Shown piece after piece: positions 49,617 to 61,902 of a stretch of DNA of 64,000 bases. Each line of letters begins with the position of its first letter. The first letter of the stretch is position 1. Made by a program: the position numbers and the translations under genes. Source of the DNA: Phallus indusiatus (Eukaryota; Basidiomycota; Agaricomycetes; Phallales; Phallaceae); contig JAQFWX010000146.1 in assembly GCA_027605045.1 (NCBI GenBank), positions 20,313 through 84,312 on the forward strand, written 5' to 3'. The notes under the pieces are model-generated. The model was not told the DNA's origin. It searched no databases and saw only the letters and a program-made list of their open reading frames with translations.

Positions 49617-49918
49617 AACATCCGTCAGCGACGGCGTATTAGAGCACTGTTTTCAATTGTTTTTAACCCTATATTCTATATATCTATTGTTTCTGCTGTT
49701 GTACCATTTACAATGGTTGATTTCGTTTTCCGTTAGCGATGATTGGGGGGAATGGGGAAGTTTTTGATTTTGGTTTTAGCTCGGTTAGGTTATTCCCCAG
49801 CGCAGCTCAGCTTTGTCAGCTAGCCAGTAGCGGCCAGTCTGGTCTGTTTCTACCGGCTGGCGCTTGGAGAAAAATCACGGTTTCCTCCATCCTTCTCTGA
49901 CCATCTTATTTTCTCGCG
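49617..49918. other. short intergenic region
   Basis: About 300 bp between the same-strand acyl-CoA synthetase and monooxygenase genes; no other feature seen. Confidence 0.4.
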
Positions 49919-51970
49919 ATGAGTCTCGACAACGGCCCTCATGTTGTTATCATCGGAGCAGGGTGATTCCAATTGTGTTTTCTCGGAAATGAAAGTTTGG
50001 CCTAATTGATTCTTTTTTTGCTTCATAGAGTAGGCGGAATAGGAACTGCTATTGGTTTGCAAAAGAAATTGAAATTCACAAATTTTACGGTGTGTGCTTT
50101 CTATTGCTACCCAACTATAAAAACAAAATATATATCTATATCTAGATCATTGAGAAAGCATCTTCGGCCGGCGGGACCTGGCGAGATAACTCTTACCCTG
50201 GTTGCGCCTGCGATATCCCAGTTCATTGGTACAGTCTCTCCTCAGAGCTCTATCCAGACTGGAAAGAACAGTTCGCGAGTCAAGCTGAAATTCTCGAATA
50301 CTGGAACAAGCTTTTTGACAAGTACAATCTTGCGCGGTTCACGAAATTTAATACCGAAGTGCTTAAGTCTGTCTGGAACGAAGAGAAACAGTTGTGGGCT
50401 GTTACTGTCGCGACGAAGAATGGAACCAATGATGCAGAAACGTCGGTTATAGAGGCTAATGTTGTCGTCTCCGCCACTGGCGTGCTATCCGTACCTACCT
50501 TTGCCAATATTCAAGGCAGAGAGCGATTCAAAGGAATCCATTTTCATTCTTCACAATGGGATCATTTTGTAGATCTGAGTGGCAAAAAAGTCGGCGTTAT
50601 TGGAAATGGCTGTTCAGCGTACAGTGTCTTTCTTCCTAAACTCACTTATCTAAAACCTGACTCGCTTTTTTAGAGCACAATTCGTCCCGGCGATCAGCAA
50701 AGATCCCACAGTTCAGGTTGTGAATATCTGCCGTACTCCTAGTTGGTTTGCGCCAAGAGTAAATATCTCACGTTGCTTTATTAACAACTATAATGACACT
50801 TGTGCCGTTTTAAGGATCAGTCTCGATATTCTTCGGTTGCGCGTTGGATCTTTAGACATGTACCTGGTGCTGCAAGGTTTTATCGTAACTTTATAGCTAC
50901 AACGGTAAAATATTTTCTTTATTCAAATTTCCAGTCTAACCCAACACTGTCGCCCAGGCGGATGCCCGAGCATTTCTTTGGCGAAAGCGGTTCTCTCTCA
51001 TACGGAAATTGGTGGAATCAGTCGGTTTATCTTTCCTCACTAGTTTTCACTCACTAATGTATCCTTCCAGGTGATGCTTCTTTACATGCGATTCAAAGCA
51101 CCAAAGAAGTATCATAAAGAATTGACTCCAGATTACCGTAAGACCTTCCACTAAAGACCACTTCGGAGAGCTTAGCAACTTTGTTTTTCGTAGCAATGGG
51201 TTGCAAGCGTATAATATTAGACCCAGGATATTATTCCTGCCTTCATCGACCTAATGTTGAGCTCGCTTGGGGTGGTGTGAAAGAGATACTTGAAGATGGA
51301 CTTGTCACAGGGGAAGGAAAGAAATTCCAATTTGACGTTATCATATACGGAACTGGGTTTCAATCGGTACGTGAAAAAGGTTTTAAAACCTAAATAAGTC
51401 CAAAACTCTAAAATTAAATGAGATTAATTAACATAACGTGTTGACAGGCGGATCCAGACTTAAAAGCTGTTGGGCGAAACGGCCAAACCATGACGGACTT
51501 TTTCAAATCAAAAGGAGGTGCGGAAGCGTACATCTCTACGGCCTACCCTGGTTTCCCAAACTTTTTCACTTTGCTTGGCCCCAATCTTGCGACGGGACAT
51601 ACGTCTGCTCTGTATGGCGAAGAAATGCAGGTGAGCACACGGTATCACCCCATATTTATTGGATTCTCACCGCTGTTGTATTACCAATTAGATCGCTTAC
51701 ATCCTTCAGCTGATTGAACCAATTTTGAGGGGTTCCGTTAAATCATATGAAGTTAAAGCTGACGTTTCGGCCAAGTACAACGCTGACCTACAAAAGAAGA
51801 TCTCCGGTACGACTTGGACAGAATGTCACAGTTATTATCATAACGAGACTGGGAAGAACACGGTGACTTTCCCTGGTAGTGGTTTTAGAATCTGGAGATT
51901 GTTGAAGAGTGTTAATTTTGAAGAATACTTGTGCGTCCCTGGGGCTAAAGAAGATAGGAAAAATGTTTGA
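49919..51970 (+). CDS. Baeyer-Villiger-type FAD/NADPH monooxygenase
   Basis: Class B flavoprotein monooxygenase, which inserts oxygen next to a ketone or oxidises a heteroatom using NADPH and O2. The N-terminus MSLDNGPHVVIIGAG joins through an intron to GVGGIGTAIGL (FAD Rossmann motif). Next is the family segment IEKASSAGGTWRDNSYPGCACD. The Baeyer-Villiger fingerprint FxGxxxHxxxW(P/D) is present as FKGIHFHSSQWD, followed by the NADPH Rossmann motif VGVIGNGCSA and, further on, IYGTGFQS. The C-terminal part contains FFTLLGPNLATGHTSALY. About nine exons; frame continuous by eye. The substrate is unknown. Terpenoid or steroid ketones are common for this subfamily. Confidence 0.88.
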
Positions 51971-52441
51971 GGCTGTCAAACTATTATTACTAAGTGCCGT
52001 TGACACACACGGCCAAGTTATTACCTCAATTAATTTCTTATTATTATCTGTATGGGTTTCCCTAGTATATCCGATAGTCGTCTATTTATTTCAATTGTAT
52101 GTCCTGTTGGCTTCTCTCTTCCGACTCTTACTAGTGAAGTATCCCGCGAGGTTTCTGTCTGTCAATGTGGACTATTCCACAATCAGTCTGGCTTTACAGC
52201 CTATAACCGTTTAGACTTGGTACCTTGTTGAATTGTCGGGATAAACATATGGGGACACCAAAGAGAAGAACGCATGGAATTACGAATTATAGCCCTTTAT
52301 TTCCTACAGACCACGACGTATTCAATCACAAGCTACAAGAAGTAATCCTATCCTGAATTCCCTGAAAAATATACCTTTCTGACAGCTACTAAGTAGTCGC
52401 AGTCAAACTAGTACGGTGAATAGAACATGCGACTCTCCGAC
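51971..52441. other. convergent 3' flanks
   Basis: Spacer between the monooxygenase and the GH25 gene. A hydrophobic frame after 51970 is not called, because nothing supports it as coding. Confidence 0.4.
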
Positions 52442-53375
52442 TCAATTAGCGAACACGCTCAAATCGAATAATCCGGAAGCAGAGACATCCGTGTACTGAT
52501 GTCCGACAACTTGAGCTGTTGTCCAGCTGGAACAAATGCATTATACTAAGCTCCTCCGCACAATTATTGGGACAGACTTACCCTCCAAACGGTGTGCCCA
52601 ATGTAAGGGTCTTAAGAGCAAGGGTAGATAAGAAACGTGATATTTAGGTGAAGTGTGCCCATTAGGTAAATGCTTACCTCAACATTGTCGAAGTCAGCGA
52701 ACCAGAGAGGGACAGAGTTGTCTAACACGACAGATTCGGATCCAAAGAGGGTACTCCATTCCTAGGACAAAAAAAGTTAATCTATGAAGCTAATATTGAC
52801 GATCCTATGATTCTTACTCCAGGACTACTATAAATTCCAAAGTTAAATCCTGAGGCTTGAGCGGCCGCGATCAGTTCCTGGGCGTGTTCAAGGTTTCCTG
52901 AGGTGCCATAATCCCACTGATTTTTTTTGAGACATCGGATTCAGATTTTATTCTGAAGATGACATAGCAATTCACTTACGTTGTTACATATTGCCGAGTC
53001 TAATTCAATATCAATCCAGATAGTGCCGATGTCCATACTATTAGCGTTGAACGTATCCCCAATCTCGGTGAGCTGCGTGGCAAAAGATTTGCAGGGGTTT
53101 GTAGAGCCCGTGCAGGGGAACCAGTACATATCGATATTGGTTATGCCGGCTGCTCGTGCGTTCTCGTATGTCTGGACAAAGTTGGGATCGACTTCGCCTC
53201 CGACGCTACAGGCTTCTTCATACCCCCGTATGATAGCCTTGGTGAAACCTTCGCTTTTTGCCGTCTCAAAAGTTGACTGCGGAACGAGTGAAGAGGAGTC
53301 TACGCCAAAGACGAGGGAGAAAGATGGTAATGCCGCGGATAGGGAAACGGTGAGTGTTGCTAGCGCTTTCAACAT
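52442..53375 (-). CDS. secreted glycoside hydrolase family 25 lysozyme
   Basis: Five exons, 53375-52980, 52916-52818, 52761-52678, 52610-52582 and 52526-52442, give 230 aa. The N-terminus MLKALATLTVSLSAALPSFS is a typical secretion signal. The mature part starts VFGVDSSSLV, with the conserved GH25 aspartate, and the acidic DxE pair is in IGTIWIDIELD. Other family landmarks are AIIRGYEEAC, ARAAGITNIDMYWFPC, NFGIYSSPGEW, LWFADFDN and the C-terminal GHQYTDVS...GLFDLSVF. Catalytic residues are intact, so muramidase activity on bacterial peptidoglycan is expected, probably as defence or nutrition outside the cell. The start at 53375 is preferred over an upstream ATG (53414) because it opens directly with the signal peptide. 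Confidence 0.9.
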
Positions 53376-53450
53376 TGGTGGGTATATGTGTACCATCGAA
53401 TATTGGTCGAGCAAAAGTAAGAAACAGTGGGAGCGAATTGACGGGGTGGG

Positions 53451-53458
53451 TTTTTATA
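53451..53458 (-). promoter_or_regulatory. TATA box of the GH25 gene
   Basis: TATAAAAA on the minus strand, about 76-83 bp upstream of the ATG at 53375. It is the only clear TATA element in this upstream region. Confidence 0.45.
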
Positions 53459-55538
53459 AATGATTCAACGCATTTATCTCTGGCTTATCTGGTTTTCTCA
53501 CAGATAATATCTGACGAGACACCCCGCACCCGCCTAGTAGTGGGATCCGCATGGACCAAACTTAACTAGCGAAATCATATGCTACTAAATGGAAGGATTC
53601 TAAACAATACTACGTTCAACCCAGCTTATCGTTGTATGTATGTGACGCGGATCATAGCAATACTTTGCAGCCACTTACATATGGTGATGCGATTGATAGT
53701 CCTTAACCTAAGCGAAGCGAATCCGATTTCAGTTGTTGGCACGTTGACAAGGAATACGGCTGACCGCGCTCCAAATATATGTTGGTGGCTCCCATGAGCT
53801 GGAGAACATGGGTTAGTACATCTGAGTCCTACACGCGGTATTTAAGTCTTACCGTGAGCTTTTGCACCGATTGGTTTGTTCTCGACGAACGCTCTCGTGT
53901 TCTGATACACACGTGGATCTCTCGAATTTGAGAAAGTACTTTTGTAGTGATCGATACCAGCTTGATGTTGATTCATAACGGCATCGCACTCATCGTCGAT
54001 GACAGAATTAATTCGAAATGAAGTTTAGCATAAGGGCACTAGTTGATTGGTAAAAAAGTTATTTGCTGATGTCTAACGCAATTGCATTTTACTCACAACA
54101 GACCATAGCAGTTGATTAGTCTTCAACGGAAGCCGTAATGATCATCAGAGGATTAGGTCGTGTTCCGGTTTCAAATGAGGGCTCAATTTTACGCTGACCG
54201 TGTAGCGGTGATCTAATTTTACTCAAGAGCGACTGATGATGCATCTCTTCAAACTTCCGACCTATCTATAAAATTATCAGTGATTTCCCGTGTTGTGTTA
54301 CATATTGAGCGTTATGGATAAAAATACCTTCAGTCCTGTTTACATTCTCATGCTTTGGGGGTCGTATAGAGATTTTGTACTTATCATCTCTTAATTCATT
54401 GATAAATCTGGCTTGATTGAAATGTTTGGTGAGATCAAAGAACCTGACGATCAATCAGAGCCCGGAGCGCTGTCAGAAGCAGCACTCGCCGTAAATTCAG
54501 GACCCAAATTGTGGTATAGATCGTTATTTTTCTTGGACCGCAGTGTTCCGCAGCTCCATGAGAGCTGTTCTACACAGCCTGTTTTTCTGGACAATTGACA
54601 GCTCTGTAGTTGAAAGATGAAAGATTTTAATTCAGATAGATGACAGCGAGATCGAGACTAGTATATAGGCTGAGCAGTGTACCGTGAGAATGAATTAGTC
54701 ATATTTTTTGAGTGACCCCCGTCACAAGGCGTTCGACGAGGAACTGCGTTTTCACCTTTTTCGCGTGAGACGGCGCTGCAGTTGTCCTGCGAGCTTTTTA
54801 TCTCATTTGCAAAGTTATCGCTTAGTATGTCATCGCTGGCATCTTCGAATTTACTCCTCATTGCTGACTGCTGCCTTCCCGGAACGTAGTTTCTCGGACA
54901 AGAAAGTCGACCCACCGCTTTTAGTCGCCCCGGTTCCTCAGTGCAGTTCTCCTCAGACTTTTCAAATTATCTCCTTCCTGTCGGTTTTGGTGACGATACT
55001 CAACTACGGATTCCGTTCGCGCTCGCTGAAGTCAATTATCCCGAGAAGTTGACCCTTAGAAAAGTGTCCGGCAGTACTAGACCTGGACGGGCGTTTTTTT
55101 TGGCTTCGGCTGCCACACCTCTCACTTCCCAACTCTCATCCTCTCGCCCTCTCACCTCCTCTTACTATTCCATCTCCCAATTACCATCAGGCAACAATCA
55201 TCTCCTGTCAAAAACCACATTCTTTTACTGTCTCGGGTCTTTTTTTATTCGTTTGAAAAAAAAAGAGAGAATATCCTTCGCTTCTACCTATTCTATTCCT
55301 GCCCATTTTAATCGTCCAGACTACCCGCTATTCATATCCTTTTTCTATTTCTTTCATTCGCTTATTCTATTCTAATTCTTAGAGGTTTTTTGGACTCTTG
55401 TACCCTTTCTGCTTTATACTCCTCGTCACCGATTCATCGTCAGGAGACCCTGTAACGACTTGCACCGTTGCCACGAGTTATAAATAAGCCAAGCAATTAA
55501 ACCAAGATCATCACTTATCCCTCCAATCAACCTCCTTC
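53459..55538. other. 2.1-kb divergent intergenic region
   Basis: Upstream of GH25 (-) and casein kinase 1 (+). Several frames of 60-140 codons exist but none shows a domain. The last 500 bp before the kinase is pyrimidine-rich (CTCACCTCCT-type runs), as is common in promoters and 5' leaders of highly expressed basidiomycete genes. Confidence 0.45.
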
Positions 55539-57776
55539 ATGTCAGACGTACAAAACCGTTCTGTTGTAGGAGTTCACTACAAAGTAGGCAGAAAGATTGG
55601 TGAAGGTTCATTTGGGGTTATTTTTGAAGGTGCGTTGGTTGATCATTTTTACTGTTCTTTTTTTTTGTTTAGCACATTCCCATTATGCCTGTCTGTTTGA
55701 TAACCTCGCTGCGTGTTGATGCACAATGCACCCTGCGATCATAGCGCGTGGGTGACGTGATACAACTGAACAGTCGTACACCAGTTCTTCCGCCCTCTTC
55801 CTTTTTCTTCTCCTCCCTTGTTCTCTTCTCTTCTTTAGCAGGACGCTAACGTAAAACATTTAAAATAGGAACCAATCTTCTTAATTCGCAAACTGTCGCC
55901 ATTAAATTCGTGAGTTTCAATGGACTTTCCTATCGGGGTAGGTGACTCAATAGACCCTAGGAACCGCGCAAATCAGAAGCTCCGCAATTGCGTGATGAAT
56001 GCCGATCGTACAGAATTCTTGCTGGAACTCGTACGTCTGCGTTGGTCGTCTTCTCCGTTCTCTTCGTTTTATGAACATCGTTTTCTTTTTCCCCTAATAG
56101 CTGGCATACCGCAGATATACCATTTCGGTCAGGAAGGATTGCACAATATCCTGGTCATTGACCTTCTTGGACCCAGTCTTGAGGATCTGTTCGATATGTG
56201 CGGTCGCAAATTCAGCATCAAGACGACATGCATGCTTGCCAAGCAAATGGTGGGTTTATCATCCTCAAACTCCCCATGGGGTGATAATAAATTTCCTGGG
56301 GGGTTATAGATATCACGAGTAGAAACGATTCAAGGTAAAAATTTGATATACCGCGACATTAAGCCAGATAATTTCCTTGTTGGACGTCCGGGGAGCAAGA
56401 ACGCAAACATGGTGCATGGTGGGTGGTATTATGATTCCATGTGGCGGAAAGTAGTCTGATTGATTTGGGTTACTTAGTTGTCGACTTTGGGATGGCCAAG
56501 CAATATCGTGATCCGAAAACGAAGACCCATATTCCGTATAGGGAGCGGAAGAGTTTAAGCGGCACAGCGCGATATATGAGCATCAACACGCATTTGGGGA
56601 GAGGTAATGCGTGTTTGATTCGTTATTTATATTCATATATATTGATTAATCGTCTCATTGCAGAACAATCACGTAGAGACGATCTTGAGGCCCTCGGCCA
56701 TGTGTTCATGTACTTTTTGAGGGGCGGTTTACCATGGCAAGGTCTCAAAGCTGCGACCAACAAGCAGAAGTACGAGAAGATTGGAGAGAAGAAGCAGACG
56801 ACTCCTATTAAAGAGTTGTGCGAGGGGTTTCCCGGTGCGTCGGTCAGCTTTATTCATTCATGAAAAAGAATGTCCGCTAATCAGTGGACCGTCGTGATGT
56901 GGCATTTCATATTTATTCTAGACGAATTTGCGATCTACCTTAATTATGTCAGGAAACTTGGGTTTGAAGAAACGCCTGACTATGAGTTTCTGAGAGAGCT
57001 GTTTTCGAAGGTTTTGAAGAACATGGGCGAGGTGGAGGATGGCGTGTATGATTGGATGCTGTTGAATAATGGGAAGGGATGGGACGGAAATGGTACTGTA
57101 AGTCCGATGTACTTGCGTGCAACATGTTTCATTTTCTTGCCTTTTTCGTCTTCTAATTCTCACCCGTCGTTATAAGGGATCTGCTGGTCTGCTGCCCCAG
57201 CCTGGCCCCACAAACGCGTCCTCAACACCGAATGGTTCAAAATCACAGGTGGCTGGAATTGTTGGCCCGAGTGCTGCTTCACCATCACAGCAGCCACGGA
57301 ATGCACCTCGTCAAGGCCTACCGCTATCGCAACCATCAAGTCCTCTTCCTCCTGTCTCACCCTCCGCAGCTTTGATGCGGCAAGGTTCGAAGAGACGGAA
57401 CGGGACGGGTACACCGACGCCTGGCCAAAGCTTTGGAATATCTGGTAATGGTGTACAGCCTACGAACTATACAACTCCTAATTCGGCGGCAGCGCATGTC
57501 GGGGTTCCACCAGCCAGTCCTAATGGACGGCAGAACAGCACCGCAGAATATACAAATGGATTTTCGGGACAACCAGTGCATCAATCGTCATTACCGCCGG
57601 GAGCACAAATGCCAAGTCAGTACGGTCGGTCATCACCTATGGCGATGAATAACGCTCCGCCCGTTGTCACCTCAGTTCGAGCAATGGGAGAACAACAACA
57701 GCCATATGCGGCTGCCGACGAACCACCAGCTGGTGGATCGTCGTTCTGGAAGATTTTGACATGCCGGTGTGGGTAA
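55539..57776 (+). CDS. casein kinase 1, Yck1/2 (CK1γ-like) type
   Basis: Serine/threonine kinase with about eight exons. [19 protein letters not shown] leads into the glycine loop [11 protein letters not shown], then [18 protein letters not shown] (catalytic Lys). [17 protein letters not shown] and [20 protein letters not shown] follow. The catalytic loop is [15 protein letters not shown], the metal motif is [12 protein letters not shown], and the CK1-specific [20 protein letters not shown] replaces APE. The kinase domain ends near [16 protein letters not shown]-rich tail of about 200 residues ends [12 protein letters not shown], a cysteine-containing C-terminus like the palmitoylated end of yeast Yck1/2. 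Plasma-membrane attachment is therefore likely. Confidence 0.92.
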
Positions 57777-58710
57777 AAAAAGAGAGACGAGATGAGCGGA
57801 AGACGCATCTCCCGTTTTACGAAGGTTCTCCTTGATTTCTCTGGCTTCTACTGGCTGTGCTTTTTTTTCTTCTTGGCCATCGCATTGTCTATCCCATCAG
57901 TTTATTTTTTCTTTTTGTATTTTTCTTCTCCCCCTTTCCGTCGGCTCCTACATCGTCAGCGTCTTTTTTCTATCTACCTCCGGATGGTCAACGCCTTGTG
58001 TGTCCTTTCTGCATTTCAACTTTAGTATTGTTCGGGACCTTTTTCTTTTAATATCAATATCACGACACGACCTCTTTCGATTATATCTCGGAATGGGATG
58101 GGGATGGAATGCATGTTTCTCTGAACTTTGGCTATCTGGTGCCTCTCTTTTCATTCTCCTTTTCTTTCTCTGGTCTGGCTCTTCGCTCGAATACCTCCAC
58201 AACATAACATATTTGGCTCTTCGATATCCATCATATCATTACACTTGACTAGTTACTACATCGTCATCCGCACACACATTTGTACATTCTCTCTCCTCTC
58301 ATTCCTCCTTCCTTTTCCTTTACTTTTCTTCTTCTCAAATTGGCGTTCATTATTCCTCTCGTTTTTCCCCGTTGGCATGCATTTTCTCCTTGCTCTTTTT
58401 TTCTCCTTCTGTTGCCTTCTCCTTGTCCGTTATTTTACGCTAATGATACATATGACTTTTATGCGTGTAATCTGTGCTGAAATCGTAAGGATTGCACGTG
58501 TGTGCGTTTGTGGTGCCCTCTCCGTGTCCGAAGTGTCCAAGTTAAATGCTAATGATATACTTTGGGACGGGCGCTTATCCCCACGTGAGGATTCTTTGTC
58601 TGTCACGGTCCCATTCGACTTCCTCGTCCTTTTCTTTCCTTCTTCGCTTTCCGTCCACTCTCGTCCTTTGTCGAATTTCGTCCCTTCCTCCTCTAAATTC
58701 TTATTTCGCG
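57777..58710 (+). other. intergenic/5' leader, strongly pyrimidine-rich
   Basis: Long T/C-rich tracts on the plus strand produce open hydrophobic frames that I regard as non-coding. A frame opening at 58546 runs into the GID4 gene, but the added 55 residues look like a translated CT-rich leader. Confidence 0.5.
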
Positions 58711-61700
58711 ATGCCCTCAGAGTATACGACTCCTGTTCTTGACTTTGTTGCTTTGGCGGCTGACCAATTCCCGCATCAAACACATCAATATCGTGACCAG
58801 CAGCACCAACAACAACAGCACCAACAGCAGCTCCAGTCGTCCCCGTCAACAGTCTCATTGTCCGTTCCAATGTCGATACCTATTCCCATGTCGCCCTTGT
58901 TGCCGTTGAGTATGACTTTGGGCTCAGCGGCAGCTCCAACAACTTCACAGCAGGCACAGGCGAAGATGTGCGCCATCTGTCATTGTGCCTTGATCCCTGA
59001 AACTGTGGAAATCGTCGATGTCCAAGGTGTACGCAATGTTGTCTGTACATCCTGTTTTGCTGGTGAAATGATGTTCCATCAATATCACCGACGACAACAA
59101 CAGCAGCAACAACAACAACATCTCCATCATCAGCAACAGCAACAGCAACAGCACCAAACGGAAGAATCACAGTCGTCGGCTAGTCAATTGCCCTCGAGTG
59201 CACCAATGGCGTTGCAAGGACCTTCTTCACCTCAGTTTCCGTCCCCGATCGTGATACCCTCAATATCTTCAGGACAAATTGTGACACCTTCCTCTCCTGT
59301 AACTCAGCCGACACAGCTTGCGACAATGGTCGAATCTCAATATGTCACGCTCTCACATTCTCCCGTACCGCAAACAATAGGGTCAATACCAGTACATAGG
59401 TCGCCACCCATGCCGATCGGCGAGAACGTCCTTGGCGAAGAGGGAAGAGATGATAGTGAACATGTGGATCTGCCAAGTCAGGAAGATTATGGAATGGAAT
59501 TTTACTCTACGAGTACGGTTGAAAGTGAAAGTTGTGATGAGAACGTTGCGATGCTTGATGAGCGGGAGGTACAGGATTCGCTGGGTCTAGGTCTGGGTCT
59601 TCCTCGGTTTTATTCTGAAATGCAACTGAAGATTCATTCAGCTTCTGTTTCCATTTCCGCTTCAGATCTAAATTCGAGCTCGGGTTCTACTTCGACGTCA
59701 ATGAGCGAAGGTGTTGGTCAAGGGGCTACTCAGTCCCTATTAAATCAATCGGGAAGCTTTCATTCGCCCTCGGCTCTACCTCAGCCGCTACCTCAACAGC
59801 CATCGTCATGTCCGGCGGTTTTGCCGCCATCACAGATACAAGTAAAGGGCGAAACAATAGAACCCCTCGCCCAAACTGCCCATGACCCTTCATCGCTACC
59901 TTCCTCGTCTTCTATTGCCATATCCTCGTCGCATCCAACCAACTCACTTGTCGCTTCGTCTCTAGCCTCTCAGCCTCCTAATTCGCGTAAAATGAAATTA
60001 TTGGAACCAGACCCAATGACAGATATATCCCGTCTTCGTGTACGCTCCCACACTCAAGACTGTCTATACCCGGGCGCTCAATTCTGTGGCACTCAAAAAT
60101 CCGGAAAGAGCTCATACGATGTTTCTGTTACTATCGTTGTATGTATTACTTTTCTCCCACATGTCAATGCCATGGCTGATTCTGGTTTGATTGATAAAAT
60201 AGGATGTCGACTTCCAGTCTTCTTTTCTCTGCGGATACCTTCATATCCGAGATCTCACCGACGATTGGCCTGAGCTCACAACCTACTTTGACGCACAGAT
60301 CATCGGTTCTCGACATGGGTTCTTAACACAAGATTGGGGTGCGACTGAAGATGAGGATGTAAGGCACTGGGGTCGGTTTCCTGCCTATGAGCGCGTTAAG
60401 CCCCTCATCTGGGGTCCTAAAATGAATATCCCCGATGACGCCGGTTTATCTTCTCTCGGAGGTAAAGTTGACTCGTCTCATAGTAAAGGGTCCGCGTCGG
60501 AACCTCGGTCATCTGCGCCCGTATACGGTCCCGGAAATGGCGGATGCGTGTTCATGCGTTGGAAGGAGAGATTTTTGGTCCCGGATCATAGAGTTAGGGA
60601 TATCAATGGCGCCAGTTTCGCCGGTATTTTTGTTTTTATTCTTTGTTGTTGTGTTCGTTGTCTAAAACTATCCCTTTCTCTCCAGGATTCTACTACGTCT
60701 GTGTCGAATTCAATCCTGCACGCTCGAATGCTAGCTTGAAGAGACGGAGGAAGAAGGTCGATAGGAAGTCTTCTAGTAACCATGCGGCTCGAGATACGAA
60801 TGTGAACGTTGTTCGAGAAAGTCAAGGAGAAAGTCAACAAATACGCGATCAACCGATTCTTCCACCAACCCTTAGCTCCAACGCAAATGCGAAACCTCCT
60901 GATACGGACGTGGAGATGGACGGAGTTGAAGACCCGACTAATGTAAGACGAGAACGAAGATTTGTCGGAATGGAAATGGATATGGATATGGGCGGTGATG
61001 TGGATGGATTTCTTCCTAGTAGGAGCAGAAGTTTAATTCGGGGCGCGAATACGGCGAATCCTAGTCATAGTCGCAGTCATACCCGTCGACGACGACGAAG
61101 GGAAGAGCAGCAGTACGAACGATATCGTGAGGATGCATTTGGGAATACAACTTCAGCAACTGTTACGAGTAGAAGAGATGTGAGAGCTGGATGTTGCTTT
61201 TACTCTTTTTTCTTTGATGCGAGCTGTTTTTATAGATCCCTCAGCATCCAAACTCTCGCTCTCTTCCGCATTCGATGTCTGCGGTGGGCGGTCCCGATGA
61301 TAACTGTGATGATACCACTTCCTTGCCTTATCGAGAATGGGAACGGGTGATGGGAAGAGAGCGTGAAAGGGAACGAGAGAGAGAATATAATCATGAGCGT
61401 AGAAGAGGACGTATGACGGAGAGGCAGTCTCGCTCCGAAATGCAACATGTATGCATGAATTTATTTTTAATTTCCGTATTTCCGTGACTAATTTTTTTTT
61501 CCCTCATTCAGGATCAAAATTCCTTTCCCTTTACGCAAAGTGCAGCTCAAAGTCAAATACATGCACATACTCGGACCGTTGTTGAACCCGAGTCGGAAGA
61601 TTCAGGATCAGAATACGAGTACGAATATGAGTATGACGAAAATGTTTATTCTGATGATCCAGCGTATGACGATACGCTTGGATCAACGCCTGGAGGACCA

Positions 61701-61902
61701 TACACGGCTACGATGAGCGGTTATTATTTCCATCAACATTCAGAACCGTGAGTTTATTATTATCATCTATTATTAGATCCTGTTGTTTGGCTGGCGGAAA
61801 TTAATTCGATACGTTTCTGACTGGTTCATCGTTAATAGGTATCAACAATTGTCTTTGCGTTATGTCCCTCGACGCTCTACTGGCTCATTCGAGTTCCGTT
61901 AA
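58711..61902 (+). CDS. GID4: GID4/VID24 substrate receptor of the GID/CTLH ubiquitin ligase, with long N-terminal extension
   Basis: Six exons. The C-terminal β-barrel domain is clear: SRLRVRSHTQDCLYPGAQ, FCGTQKSGKSSYDVSVTIV, then DVDFQSSFLCGYLHIRDLT, IIGSRHGFLTQDWGA, FMRWKERFLVPDHRV, RDINGASFAGFYYVCVEFNP and the far C-terminal strand SGYYFHQHSEPYQQLSLRYV before the stop at 61900-61902. In yeast this domain binds N-terminal proline degrons of gluconeogenic enzymes. Unusual here is a ~430-residue N-terminal region with Q/H-rich tracts and a four-cysteine motif (CAICHCALIP ... VVCTSC, about residues 89-113) that could bind zinc. A ~240-residue insertion of R/E/D-rich sequence splits the last strand from the barrel. 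The start at 58711 is preferred over 58546. Confidence 0.85.

Noticed and set aside
58546..58710. Upstream start for GID4
   Set aside because: The extra 55 residues are translated CT-rich leader; MPSEYTTP at 58711 has better context and composition.
57792..58742. Long hydrophobic frames before GID4 that look like membrane proteins
   Set aside because: They are translations of T/C-rich leader sequence, run in all three frames and lack an internal start or domain structure.
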